Assembly (NCBI GenBank): GCA_944989445.1 | Contig: CALYLW010000213.1 | Coordinates: forward strand, 340,501 to 404,500 | Direction of reading: 5' to 3' | Length of the DNA stretch: 64,000 nt | From: Ampullaceana balthica | Lineage: Eukaryota > Mollusca > Gastropoda > Lymnaeidae | Part shown: in pieces, positions 22,960 to 35,207 of the stretch | Numbering within the stretch: the stretch's first letter is position 1 | How the letters are laid out: every line of letters begins with the position of its first letter | Program-made: the position numbers and the translations under genes | Notes under the pieces: model-generated | Databases searched by the model: none | What the model was told of the DNA's origin: nothing | The model's input: the letters and a program-made list of their open reading frames with translations, nothing else

Positions 22960-22967
22960 GTTACAAC

Positions 22968-24284
22968 CCACATGTTAGTTACTGCCCACAAGTCAGTTAC
23001 AGTCTTTAAGACATAATATGTCAGTTACTGCCCACCAAAGAGTTACAGCCCATATGCTAGTTACAGCCAATATGCTAGTTACAGCCTACATGTCAGTTAC
23101 AGCTCACATGTCATATTCAGCCCACCATCAGTTACAGCCTACATGTCAGTTACAGCCTACATGTCAGTTACAGCCCATATGCTAGTTACAGCCTACATGT
23201 CAATTACAGCCCATATGCTAGTTACAGCCTACATGTCAGTTACAGCCCATATGCTAGTTACAGCCTACATGTCAGTTACAGCCCATATGCTAGTTACAGC
23301 CTACATGTCAGTTACAGCCCATATGCTAGTTACAGCCTACATGTCAGTTACAGCCCATATGCTAGTTACAGCCTACATGTCAATTACAGCCCATATGCTA
23401 GTTACAGCCTACATGTCAATTACAGCCCATATGCTAGTTACAGCCTACATGTCAGTTACAGCCCATATGCTAGTTACAGCCTACATGTCAGTTACAGCCC
23501 ATATGCTAGTTACAGCCTACATGTCACTTACAGCCCATATGCTAGTTACAGCCTACATGTCAGTTACAGCCCATATGCTAGTTACAGCCTACATGTCAGT
23601 TACAGCCCATATGCTAGTTACAGCCTACATGTCAGTTACAGCCCATATGCTAGTTACAGCCTACATGTCAGTTACAGCCCATATGCTAGTTACAGCCTAC
23701 ATGTCAGTTACAGCCCATATGCTAGTTACAGCCTACATGTCAGTTACAGCCCATATGCTAGTTACAGCCTAAATGTCAGTTACAGCCCATATGCTAGTTA
23801 CAGCCTACATGTCAGTTACAGCCCATATGCTAGTTACAGCCTACATGTCAGTTACAGCCCATATGCTAGTTACAGCCTACATGTCAGTTACAGCCCATAT
23901 GCTAGTTACAGCCTACATGTCAGTTACAGCCCATATGCTAGTTACAGCCTACATGTCAGTTACAGCCCATATGCTAGTTACAGCCTACATGTCAGTTACA
24001 GCCCATATGCTAGTTACAGCCTACATGTCAGTTACAGCCTACATGTCAGTTACAGCCTACATGTCAGTTACAGCCCATATGCTAGTTACAGCCTACATGT
24101 CAGTTACAGCCCATATGCTAGCTACAGCCTACATGTCAGTTACAGCCCATATGCTAGTCACAGCCTACATGTCAGTTACAGCCCATATGCTAGTTACAGC
24201 CTACATGTCAGTTACAGCCCATATGCTAGTTACAGCCTACATGTCAGTTACAGCCTACATGTCAGTTACAGCTCACATGTCATA
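22968..24284. repeat. 18/36-bp minisatellite (dimeric)
   Basis: Dimers of GTTACAGCCTACATGTCA and GTTACAGCCCATATGCTA, about 33 pairs after a degenerate left edge. Units left of 22704 show that the MITE landed inside the array. The frames at 23143-23772 and 23773-24765 are array by-products. Confidence 0.96.
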
Positions 24285-24668
24285 TTCAGCCCACCAATCA
24301 GTTACAGCCCACCAATCAGTTACAGCCCACCAATCAGTTACAGCCCACCAATCAGTTACAGCCCACCAATCAGTTACAGCCCACCAATCAGTTACAGCCC
24401 ACCAATCAGTTACAGCCCACCAATCAGTTACATCCCACCAATCAGTTACAGCCCACCAATCAGTTACAGCCCACCAATCAGTTACAGCCCACCAATCAGT
24501 TAAAGCCCACCAATCAGTTACAGCCCACCAATCAGTTACAGCCCACCAATCAGTTACAGCCCTCCAATCAGTTACAGCCCACCAATCAGTTACTGCCCAC
24601 CAATCAGTTACAGCCCACCAATCAGTTACAGCCCACCAATCAGTTACAGCCTACATGTCAGTTACAGC
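24285..24668. repeat. 18-bp minisatellite, monomeric, about 20 copies
   Basis: Unit GTTACAGCCCACCAATCA, a third version of the neighbouring unit that expanded separately as a monomer. Differences are single bases (for example AAAGCCC, CATCCC). Confidence 0.95.
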
Positions 24669-25204
24669 CCAAATGGTTCGTCCAATTGTATTATCAGTTG
24701 ACATGACCGTGTTATATCCATTAAAACCCGAACCTAATTATCCTCAATGCCTGTTCTCTCTGTAATTCTTAACTGCCGGACTGCACTCACACGCTTCATC
24801 TTTTCGTACTGATGAATTAAGAGGTGCAGTATGTTAGATATTGTGGTGCTATTTTCTCACCCCCCCCCCTTTTTTTTTGCAAACTTGAGCTCCGGGATCA
24901 TTGTGACGCTGGTGTTATGTGTTGCCATGGTAACATCTTACAAAGTCAAAACCAGCTTTTCACCGGAAATAATCGCCAAGGTAAATAACCTTTGAAGAAA
25001 CCATTAAGGAAAGACAACTCGAAAATTAAAAGCAATGCTATTTTTACCTCCCCTAAACCGAAACAGATGGACGGCGGTGTTCAACGCACCTGTGAGAAAT
25101 CAGTTGAGGATGTGGGGAGGGGGGGTGCTCGCCCTCCCCACCCACTTGGCGCGTCCAGCCAAAATTGTATTTAAAAGTTAGATAACCGCATGCTGTGCTA
25201 ATCA

Positions 25205-25640
25205 ACCAACAGCCGGGGTAATATACCAGCAGCCGGGGTAATGTACCAGCAGCCGGGGTAATGTACCAGCAGCCGGGGTAATGTACCAGCAGCCGGGGTA
25301 ATGTACCAGCAGCCGGGGCAATGTACCAGCAGCCGGGGCAATGTACCAGCAGCCGGGGCAATGTACCAGCAGCCGGGGCAATGTACCAGCAGCCGGGGCA
25401 ATGTACCAGCAGCCGGGGCAATGTACCAGCAGCCGGGGCAATGTACCAGCAGCCGGGGCAATGTACCAGCAGCCGGGGCAATGTACCAGCAGCCGGGGCA
25501 ATGTACCAGCAACCGGGGCAATGTACCAGCAGCCGGGGCAATGTACCAGCAGCCGGGGTAATGTACCAGCAGCCGGGGTAATATACCAGCAGCCGGGGCA
25601 ATATACCAGCAGCCGGGGTAATATACCAGCAGCCGATATA
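25205..25640. repeat. 20-bp minisatellite, about 22 copies
   Basis: Unit AGCCGGGGTAATGTACCAGC, with GGGGCA in the middle of the array and GGGGTA at both edges. More decayed CAGCCGGGATAATC-type units continue to about 25790. The 20-bp unit gives open frames on both strands; none is a gene. Confidence 0.95.
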
Positions 25641-26071
25641 CGATACCCTGGATATTCTTCCAGTACTCGGTGATAAGCATTCAACAGCCGGGATAATCTA
25701 CAAACAGCTGGGATAACCTTCGAATACCCGGGATACTAATCCAGCAGCCGGGATAATCATCCAACCGCCGGAATAATCATCCATCAATGATCCATCATAC
25801 ATAATATATGCTCTTAATACACTTATAATGATTGGACGAGCTTTTAAAGTGCGTCGTTCGTCCGCTTAAACGAAAAAGGGGGGGGGGTCATCATTGCGCA
25901 TTCAGAGATATTTTCCGTGGTCTAACCTGCAGCTGAACTGAACATACTTTTGAAAACAGAAGCCAGGAACTGTTGTGATGCAAAAAAGGGGGGGGGGTGT
26001 CGGTGGGGCCTGTATGACCCCAACAGACCCGGCTTGTGATGACGAGTTAAGGCCCGTCATTATAACCCAGT

Positions 26072-26206
26072 GTGACGTCATTATAACCCTGTGTGACGTC
26101 ATTATAACCCAGTGTTACGTCATTATAATCCAGTGTGACGTCATTATAACCCAGTGTGACGTCATTATAACCCAGTGTGACGTCATTATAACCCAGTGTG
26201 ACGTAT
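26072..26206. repeat. 21-bp repeat with cAMP response element palindromes
   Basis: Seven units of 21 bp, GTGACGTCATTATAACCCAG. Five contain the perfect palindrome TGACGTCA; one has TTACGTCA and the last TGACGTAT. Confidence 0.9.
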
Positions 26207-26511
26207 TGCTGTTCGGTTCGACTGGTACCTAAAAAAGAAAAAAACATTTTAAAAAACAAAACAACACAACTACAACGTACGTCATCGGTGTGAATGAGTG
26301 TGACGATGTCTGAGTTGGTGCATGTGTTTAAGCTCCGAGTTTAGCATTCATTATTGTGATTGTTTGACAACCACCAACCTACACAGCCTATCGACTCACT
26401 CACTCCATTCATCAAACTGACAAACGCAATCAAGTAGCGCATCATAACTTTATTATTTATTTATCCATGTAGTTTATTGTCAACTAATTTTTTTTTCATT
26501 TAGAGATTTAG

Positions 26512-27530
26512 CGACTATTGTAGAATCCGTGGTATTTTCTCTGTTACTGGTGGACTATTGTAGAATCCGTGGAATTTTCTCTGTTACTGGTGGACTATTG
26601 TAGAATCCGTGGTATTTTCTCTGTTACTGGTGGACTATTGTAGAATCCGTGGTATTTTCTGTTACTGGTGGACTATTGTAGAATCCGTAGTATTTTCTCT
26701 GTTACTTGTGGACTATTGTAGAATCCGTAGTATTTTCTCTGTTACTGGTGGACTATTGTAGAATCCGTGGTATTTTCTCTGTTACTGGTGGACTATTGTA
26801 GAATCCGTGGTATTTTCTCTGTTACTGGTGGACTATTGTAGAATCCGTGGAATTTTCTCTGTTACTGGTGGACTATTGTAGAATCCGTGGTATTTTCTCT
26901 GTTACTGGTGGACTATTGTAGAATCCGTGGTATTTTCTCTGTTACTGGTGGACTATTGTAGAATCCGTGGTATTTTCTCTGTTACTGGTGGACTATTGTA
27001 GAATCCGTGGTATTTTCTCTGTTACTGGTGGACTATTGTAGAATCCGTGGTATTTTCTCTGTTACTGGTGGACTATTGTAGAATCCGTGGAATTTTCTCT
27101 GTTACTGGTGGACTATTGTAGAATCCGTGGTATTTTCTCTGTTACTGGTGGACTATTGTAGAATCCGTGGTATTTTCTCTGTTACTGGTGGACTATTGTA
27201 GAATCCGTGGTATTTTCTCTGTTACTGGTGGACTATTGTAGAATCCGTGGAATTTTCTCTGTTACTGGTGGACTATTGTAGAATCCGTGGTATTTTCTCT
27301 GTTACTGGTGGACTATTGTAGAATCCGTGGTATTTTCTCTGTTACTGGTGGACTATTGTAGAATCCGTGGTATTTTCTCTGTTACTGGTGGACTATTGTA
27401 GAATCCGTGGTATTTTCTCTGTTACTGGTGGACTATTGTAGAATCCGTGGTATTTTCTCTGTTACTGGTGGACTATTGTAGAATCCGTAGTATTTTCTCT
27501 GTTACTGGTGGACTATTGTAGAATCCGTGT
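26512..27530. repeat. 40-bp minisatellite, about 25 copies
   Basis: Unit with GACTATTGTAGAATCCGTGG and TATTTTCTCTGTTACTGGTG. GTGGTATT, GTGGAATT and GTAGTATT variants are scattered. Confidence 0.97.
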
Positions 27531-27630
27531 GTGTTTTTCTTGTGACTTGCTTGTATTGGACTAGAGCAGTAACTGTGGCACGGGTGGACTGTAGTAGAGA
27601 CTTAGAGAGAAAGAGAGAGAGAGAAGAAAC

Positions 27631-27862
27631 GAGTTGCTAGACGAGAGAGAAGAAAAGAGGTGCAAGACGAGAGAGAAGAAAAGAGTTGCTAGACGAGAGA
27701 GAAGAAAAGAGGTGCAAGACGAGAGAGAAGAAAAGAGGTGCAAGACGAGAGAGAAGAAAAGAGTTGCAAGACGAGAGAGAAGAAAAGAGTTGCAAGACGA
27801 GAGAGAAGAAAAGAGTTGCAAGACGAGAGAGAAGAAAAGAGTTGCAAGACGAGAGAGAACAA
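27631..27862. repeat. 26-bp purine-rich minisatellite
   Basis: About nine copies of GACGAGAGAGAAGAAAAGAG plus TTGCAA or GTGCAA. The + strand is almost entirely purine, so the complementary strand is a polypyrimidine tract. Confidence 0.93.
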
Positions 27863-29035
27863 GAGCACAGAGTAGGGGTTTTGTTGAGCTCACTGTGATG
27901 TAGTGTCGGGCTGGGCTGGTCCGACGGATGGCGGTGTAATCTGAGCTACAGATGTATTTATTTGTGGACGTGGTGTCAGAAATAATGTAGAATATTATAT
28001 GAACTGTAACTAGTAGCTAACTGAAGGGATGTTTGAAGCGACAACATATGGGCGATTTGTGAATGCGACAAGGGATCACTGAGGTCATCTTCTTGGTCAT
28101 ACTACTTCAAGTTGCTGAGAGTCAACCATGACTTGACCCTCACTATGCACTACTACAGCGGAGACAGTAAGTCAGTAAGAGATGGATGGGTGTGTGTCAT
28201 CTTCTTGTCATCTGGGAATGAGGAATGATTGGCTATCAACTGAATGTCTTTCAAGCCGTATATATACATTGGTGATCTGTATGAAAACCCCGAGTATTTT
28301 GTAGAAGATCTTGTCATAGACATGACGAAACGCAGGAAACGCACTGCGCAAGCTTGCGAGAAAATGTTCTTAACGGAAACGTTCCCGCCAATAGTCTCCC
28401 TTTGGGTGATTGATTACCAAGACCATACCCAGTAAATAGGTTGTTAGCCACAATGGACACGTGCCTCCATAGACTAGTGACAGAAGACGCCTGTGTCTTG
28501 GCCAAATAGAGCCGACGTCATGTGACACGCACGTCAACAACCTGCCAGTGAAACCAAAGAGACACCGGCATCCGTCACGTGGATTGATAGGTCACGTGAT
28601 TGCTTATTTGTTGGACACCTTGCAGTAATTGTGTGTGTGTGTGGGGGGGGGGTGTGGAATCAAAACACTGCGTCGTGTTGAAGGATGGCCCCCACCTGCC
28701 ATCATAACATGTCCAAGACGACATTGCGTCATGTCCAGCAGATGTGTGGCTCTGTACCAGGTATAGGATAAGCAGGCGTTGGGGGTGGGGGTGTTGAGGG
28801 AGGGGGGGGGCGTTTGGTCACAGCTGTGACACGATTAGTCCAGGGGAAGTGCGGGGGCGGGACGTTACAGCTGGCCACATACAACGGGCCGCTCTCATAC
28901 TTTGACACTGAGGTGTCGGCAACTTCTGGTGTGATGGGGTGGGTAACGCTTGGTGGGGGGAGGGGGTAGTTTTGATGGATGATATATAATGTAACAGCCA
29001 GGAGACAGGAGGACAATGGTGGAAACGGGATATCC
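27863..29035. other. No gene seen
   Basis: Mixed single-copy-looking sequence with G-rich runs (28642-28652, 28780-28812). Short frames at 28153-28505 and 28729-29112 have no recognised domain and no splice context that persuades. Confidence 0.6.
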
Positions 29036-29265
29036 TCCAGAGGTATTTCTCTGATACTCTCCATGGGTATATCTGTGATACTCTCCATGGGTATATCTGT
29101 GATACTCTCCATGGGTATAGTATATCTGTGATACTCTCCATGGGTATCTCTGTGATACTCTCTATGGGTATATCTGTGATACTCTCCTTGGGTATTTCAG
29201 AAAGCGATTTTCTCCATGGGTATTTCTGTGATACTCTCCATGGGTATATCTGTGATACTCACAAT
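29036..29265. repeat. 24-bp minisatellite
   Basis: About nine copies with TCTGTGATACTCTCCATGGG; one copy is interrupted by GAAAGCGATTTT. Confidence 0.9.
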
Positions 29266-29423
29266 TGACGTGGCCCTGATAATTTCGATGTTTGACTATC
29301 ACCATGTTTGTTTGTGGTACACTGGAACAAAAGTTTGACTTCGAGTTGCTCTGTAGAAAACGAAAGACCGTCTTCTACTCGGTTTGGATTTTTGGATATA
29401 ATGTTAGTGGATGGCACATGGAT

Positions 29424-30462
29424 GACGGTTGTGTGTTAGGTACAACATGACGGTTGTGTGTTAGGTACAACATGACGGTTGTGTGTTAGGTACAACATGA
29501 CGGTTGTGTGTTAGGTACAACATGACGGTTGTGTGTTAGGTACAACATGATGGTTGTGTTAGGTACAACATGATGGTTGTGTGTTAGGTACAACATGATG
29601 GTTGTGTGTTAAGTACAACATGACGGTTGTGTGTTAGGTACAACATGACGGTTGTGTGTTAGGTACAACATGATGGTTGTGTGTTAGGTACAACATGACG
29701 GTTGTGTGTTAGGTACAACATGATGGTTGTGTGTGTTAGGTACAACATGACGGTTGTGTGTTAGGTACAACATGATGGTTGCGTGTTAGGTACAACATGA
29801 TGGTTGTGTGTGTTATGTACAACATGACGGTTGTGTGTTAGGTACAACATGACGGTTGTGTGTTAGGTACAACATGATGGTTGTGTGTGTTAGGTACAAC
29901 ATGACGGTTGTGTGTTAGGTACAACATGATGGTTGTGTGTTAGGTACAACATGATGGTTGTGTGTTAGGTACAACATGATGGTTGTGTGTGTTAGGTACA
30001 ACATGACGGTTGTGTGTTAGGTACAACATGATGGTTGTGTGTTAGGTACAACATGATGGTTGTGTGTTAGGTACAACATGATGGTTGTGTGTTAGGTACA
30101 ACATGACGGTTGTGTGTTAGGTACAACATGAGGTTGTGTGTTAGGTACAACATGACGGTTGTGTGTTAGGTACAACATGATGGTTGTGTGTTAGGTACAA
30201 CATGACGGTTGTGTGTTAGGTACAACATGACGGTTGTGTGTTAGGTACAACATGATGGTTGTGTGTTAGGTACAACATGACGGTTGTGTGTTAGGTACAA
30301 CATGACGGTTGTGTGTTAGGTACAACATGACGGTTGTGTGTGTTAGGTACAACATGACGGTTGTGTGTTAGGTACAACATGATGGTTGTGTGTTAGGTAC
30401 AACATGACGGTTGTGTGTTAGGTACAACATGATGGTTGTGTGTTAGGTACAACATGACGGCT
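29424..30462. repeat. 25-bp minisatellite, about 41 copies
   Basis: Unit ACGGTTGTGTGTTAGGTACA then ACATG. The commonest variation is ATGACGG versus ATGATGG (a CpG to TpG change). Some units carry an extra TG. Each unit holds the small inverted repeat ACAAC-N6-GTTGT. Confidence 0.96.
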
Positions 30463-31562
30463 GTCCGCGCACAGGTGACGTGGGGTTTGAGATTTCATGT
30501 GTGAACAGGTGGGTGGGATAGATATCTCGGGGTGTGAGCAATTCAAAGAATGGTTGATTGGCATGGCAGCGATGAAACCGTGGCCTTGGGTAGGATTAGG
30601 ATAACATGTTCCAGATCAACTGTGGGGATAGATCTGGAAGTATCCAGTGGATTGATGTGGACGTTTTTTGTATCGCTAAGGCATACAAAAATCCTTCTTA
30701 ACGGTTAACGTATAGTATAGGCTTCCGTCATTGAATCAGCGACTTTATCGAAGGAAAAATATATTTTTATATATTGTCTTCCATTTAAAGAGACGCATCT
30801 TCTATACAGAATATCTATGCGTCTTATGTTTATCTATGGTTTATTTCTAGTCTTGCATTCAATGTTCGAATTCAAGAAAGGAGAAAGGACTTGTATGTTT
30901 TGCCAAAGGAACACGAAAAGTGTTTTTATCCCCTATGTCTAAAGTTGTATAACATTGTATCTGTCTTGTACATTCATTCAACACCAATTGATGAAATCAT
31001 TGGACGGAATAACACGACTGCATCCAGTCATTGAATTAAAGACTATATCCAATCATTGGATTGTATCCAATTGTTGGAGTAATGACTTCATTCAGAACGT
31101 ATCTGCTCAGGAGGTGTCCTGTCAGTTGTCTTCGGCCCGTCTTCTCATGACTCACCGTCTTCCCTGGGTAAAGGTTGGCAGTGGGGGTGGGTCGGGGGAA
31201 GGGAAGGACATAGTACAGGTGGGTCGGGGGGAGGGAGGGACGGGGTAATTGTCCCATTCATAAACTGGCGACCAGCCGTAGTGAGTGGGAGGATCGAGTG
31301 TTGCGAGCCCCTGACAAAGGCTCGATATATCCACAGGTTGTGGGACAGCCCTTACCTCGCTCGTGTGTTGGTCAATACTTGACGAGACGGTGGGGGAGGA
31401 CATGAGTGGGGCTAAAACTATCGGGACTGTTACTGTTAGTGGGGTACAGGATAGCGAGGTACACCAATGACCTGTTGGACTTGTTGGTGGGTCACTCTCT
31501 GTATAGAGAACCGTATCAGTGGTCAGTGGTGCTCACGTTACACGGTTATGGTGGAGCACAGG
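30463..31562. other. No gene seen
   Basis: Non-repetitive AT-rich sequence followed by G-rich sequence at 31170-31250. No exon, RNA gene or mobile element recognised. Confidence 0.6.
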
Positions 31563-31570
31563 GTAGTGAG

Positions 31571-31739
31571 CAATGTTCCCTTTAAGCTGCGCGGCCCCGC
31601 AGATATCTGACCGACGCCTCGCATCATTCTAGAATTACTGCGCAGCAAATTTAGTAAAATATTGCAAAAAAATGGATGCCGTTGCACACGAATTTTTGTA
31701 CTTTGCATATGGACCCAATAATCTTAGAGGGAACTAATT
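31571..31739. mobile_element. hAT-type MITE (family B)
   Basis: Starts CAATGTTCCCTTTAAGCTG and ends CTTAGAGGGAACTAATT. Flanked by GTAGTGAG (31563-31570 and 31740-31747). It shares GCTGCGCGG and TTGCACACG motifs with the copies at 18036 and 46444. Confidence 0.82.
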
Positions 31740-31971
31740 GTAGTGAGTTTGATCAGCTCGTCTCTAGATATGGCTTATGATGTCGGGAATTAGACGCGAG
31801 GAAACGTACAAATAGTGCAATTTCTTTTAGTAACTATGTATGGAGTTCTTTTTAAAATGTTATTTCTACTGTGAATTTCCTAGTTAAAATGGTCACACAA
31901 ACACGCGCGCGCACGCACATGCACACACAGATACAGACAGACACACACACCAAACTTTGACTTTAATACAC

Positions 31972-32242
31972 CAGTGCTTCTCAAACTTTTAAATATGGCG
32001 GACCGGCGGGAATTTTATCCTTTGCTCCAGGGACCGGTGCTTTATTTTATCTTTATTGACGTTGTAGCGAATTGTAAATTATTTCATTTTATTATTTCAT
32101 TGTACGTGTTTATTACCGAAAAATTTACATATTCTAGATGTTAAGAACTAATGGTTGCAAATGGAGAATTATAATTATATTTTCTGTCCTTTCTGCGGAC
32201 TGGCAGCGGATGACCCGCGGACCAGCACTTTTAGAAGCACTG
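31972..32242. mobile_element. hAT-type MITE (family E, CAGTGCTTCTCAAAC ends)
   Basis: Starts CAGTGCTTCTCAAACTTTT and ends CTTTTAGAAGCACTG. The flanks TAATACAC and TACCACAC could be a decayed 8-bp duplication (6 of 8 match). Ends of this kind are well known in hAT elements. The interior has GGACCGGCGGG near the left and GCGGACCAGCAC near the right. Confidence 0.78.
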
Positions 32243-32356
32243 TACCACACAGTACACTAACACTAGACATCCGGTAGTGATCATGTTTAAAACGATGTGA
32301 CCACCATGACTGGTCGGGTTCTGGGGGCTGCTATCGTTGATTCTATTGTCTAGACA

Positions 32357-32760
32357 TAATAATAATAATAAATTGATTATTTATATAGCGCTGTATCCCA
32401 GTAAGGAACTGGGCTCACAGCGCTTTACATGAAAGAAATAACATACCTATAAATATTACATTAACTTTCATATCATAACAAACACAAAAATTACAGTACA
32501 TTATACATAAGCTACGTTAATCATTTACAAGAAATGTTGTTTCATTAATTTTGAAAATAAATGTTAAAAAGATGTGTCTTAAGTGCAGTCTTGAAGGACT
32601 TGGTTGTTTGAATACTACGTATGTGTAATGGTATAGAATTCCATTGCTTGGCTGCACAAAAAGAGAACGACCTTTCACCAAATGTTTTGGTGCGTGTCGT
32701 AGGAACAGAGAGAACGCGTGTGTCTGCAGAAGATCGTAGCTGGCGTTAAAGCATGTCCAA
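32357..32760. repeat. Dispersed repeat with TATATAGCGCTGTATCCCAG
   Basis: Begins in an (ATA)n run, then TTATATAGCGCTGTATCCCA and AAGGAACTGGGCTCACAGCG, and extends through GAATTCCATTGCTTGG and CACCAAATGTTTTGGTGCG. The first 60 bp recur inverted at 63828-63890. Frequent in animal genomes as far as I recognise; class not known. Confidence 0.6.
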
Positions 32761-32913
32761 GTGTTTGAAAGATGAGCATTCCTGTAACGAACAGAATTAT
32801 ACGGAATGAGTATGAGATTGAATTAACGAACCCATTTGCCATATCGAACAATTTAATCGTGAGAGCCCGTGCAACGCATTGACTGAATAAAAGACAAGAG
32901 ACCTCCATTCTAC

Positions 32914-33128
32914 CTACTAACGTGAAAACCCGTGTACCGTAAAGAAGACAAAACGCCAAGCATGGAGTTCATGGACTAAAGGAGACCTACCTACTAACGT
33001 GAAAACCCGTGTACCGTAAAGAAGACAAAACGCCAAGCATGGAGTTCATGGACTAAAGGAGACCTACCTACTAACGTGAAAACCCGTGTACCGTAAAGAA
33101 GACAAAAAGCCAAGCATGGACTAAAGGA
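32914..33128. repeat. 77-bp tandem repeat, about 2.8 copies
   Basis: Copies start at 32914, 32991 and 33068 with CTACTAACGTGAAAACCCGT; the last is truncated near AAGCATGGA. Confidence 0.93.
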
Positions 33129-35207
33129 GCCCATAGAACGTTTCCAAGCCGACGTCATCATTCAATCACTGTGACGGACTCAAATGGGAAGAAGAAGGAG
33201 AAAAAAAAACTTCAAACAATTATAGCAACAGGTAGCCCGCCCCTCTCTTCCCCAGGTAGCCACCCCCTCCCCCTACACCAGTAGCGACCCACTACACAAG
33301 TCCTCACCTTTAACCCCGACTGTGCCAAGAGAGAGAGAGAGAAAAGAAAATAGCGTCAGACCACGAGTATGTGTGTGTTGAGGCCGTGTCGAGGGTTTTT
33401 TGCGTTGGATAGTCCGGGCCTAAAAGTGGGGGAGGGCAAGGAAGATTGGGACTCTCGCAGAGGTAGGAAGTCCGTGCCGGTACGCTAGTGTTTTGTGTGG
33501 CGCTTCAAGTGGAAAAAACGGGGGCGTGGAGCTACACACCACGTCCGTCGGGAGGATTTCTGTTTGTTCGTGTGTGTAACGTTTGGGTGGTGTTCTCAAC
33601 ACGGCGGCCGTGTCGCTCTCTGTGGATTTACAAGGATACAACAAGGCGGTCAAGCCTTTCAGTGCTCGCGTGTGTGTGGAGTAAATAACATGTCGAAGTG
33701 AGGTTTCCGTGACGTATGTGATAGCCTAATGCCACGGCCTGAGTGATAGTGATACACTAAGTTAGTGTTAGCCATTTGACACCGAGGTGTTTTCAGGTGA
33801 GTTCCACAAGCCGCTGTTTGATCTACATCGGTAGCGCTACTGTAATTAGGTAGACAAGACTAGTCCGTGTGACTGACACAAATAGTGGGACCAACCGCAC
33901 GTGTTTCGTGGTCAGTCTCTGTGCTGACACTGACTGTGTGGTCGTCTGACCATGTGGGAGGGTCGGTGGTGGGGGCCACAATGGTTAATTCAACTTGCCG
34001 GTTAAGGAGTGAGTGACACCCCATTTTATGTTGAACGATTTGACCGGAGTAGTGTCTCCTCCTGTCATGTCCAGTGCCGGACAGTGTGGCGTAAACAGCG
34101 TGAACACCCCGACCCTCATGATGCTGATAGCCCGAGGGATCAAACCTCAGACCCATATTGTTTGTTTACAACCACTCCCCCCCCCCAACCCCAGGCTCAG
34201 GTATCGACATTAGGCCCGTGCCGTAGTGTTTGTTACTCAAACTAGGAAACTACATATAAAGTATTCTGTCAATGTTTGTTGAGGCTGGGTGTGTTTGTGT
34301 AACTAAAACGTCATGTGTCTAGTAGTGTGTATGAATTTGACATTCTGATAACACAGTAACATCACCATTCAACATTTGATCTCATTGCTACAGCTGCTTA
34401 GAGTTTTAACGTTGCCTGGTGAAACATGGAAGATATCGTCTTTAAAAAAAATTAATAATAATTAATTAATAATAATAGTAATTATAAAAATGACAATAAA
34501 TCCCCTCTTAATTAAAAGCAAGACAATTTCTTTCATATACATACACGGTACTACGGTACTGAGGTACATATGGCCGGTCTGCAGTGGATTGGTGTTAATG
34601 TTAGCGTTTTGCGGCATCAGCTGTCAGGACGTTAAACGGGTATGTCAACATCTGTGGTACCAATGTAGAATGGGGTCGCGGGTGCTATTTGAATTTATAC
34701 CTTGGTATTTATTGTTGAACCCCTCGTCCTGATGACGTCACAATGTTGATACTTGTTGGACAGAACCTAGCCACCCTACTGTTTGTTTAAGTTTAACACT
34801 GGAGCAATATCTAATGTAACTGTTATCCAAGTCTAAGCCAGGGTCATTTTGTGGTATTTTACACCCGTCACGAACACACTGGTAGCTGAAGTATTTTCGG
34901 TTGTGGAAAGGAGTGGGGGTAGGTTGGGCCGGAAAAGGGATTAATACTAATACTAGGTGAGACATTGACTAGAACTTTTCTTATGACTATGTGTTCAGAA
35001 TAGAAACACTTTCTGGAATGTTAATTTTTGAAGTGTGTGTGTGTAAAATGTTGTATACGAGGCGTATCTCAGATGTTTAATACAAGATTTATCTGAGATA
35101 TAAGTGTAAAATGTTGTATACTATATGATATTGATGTGTACCTGACATGAATGTTTGAAGTAATCATATTCGGGATGTGTCTGAGTTGTGTATGTGCAAT
35201 GTTGTTA
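33129..35207. other. No gene seen
   Basis: Mostly non-repetitive. Short frames (33420-33701, 33860-34245, 34490-34732) show no recognised domains. The last 170 bp already hold scattered GTTGTATACGAG-like units leading to the next array. Confidence 0.6.

Noticed and set aside
28153..28505. Overlapping short frames as exons
   Set aside because: No protein family recognised, and no consistent splice pair on either strand.
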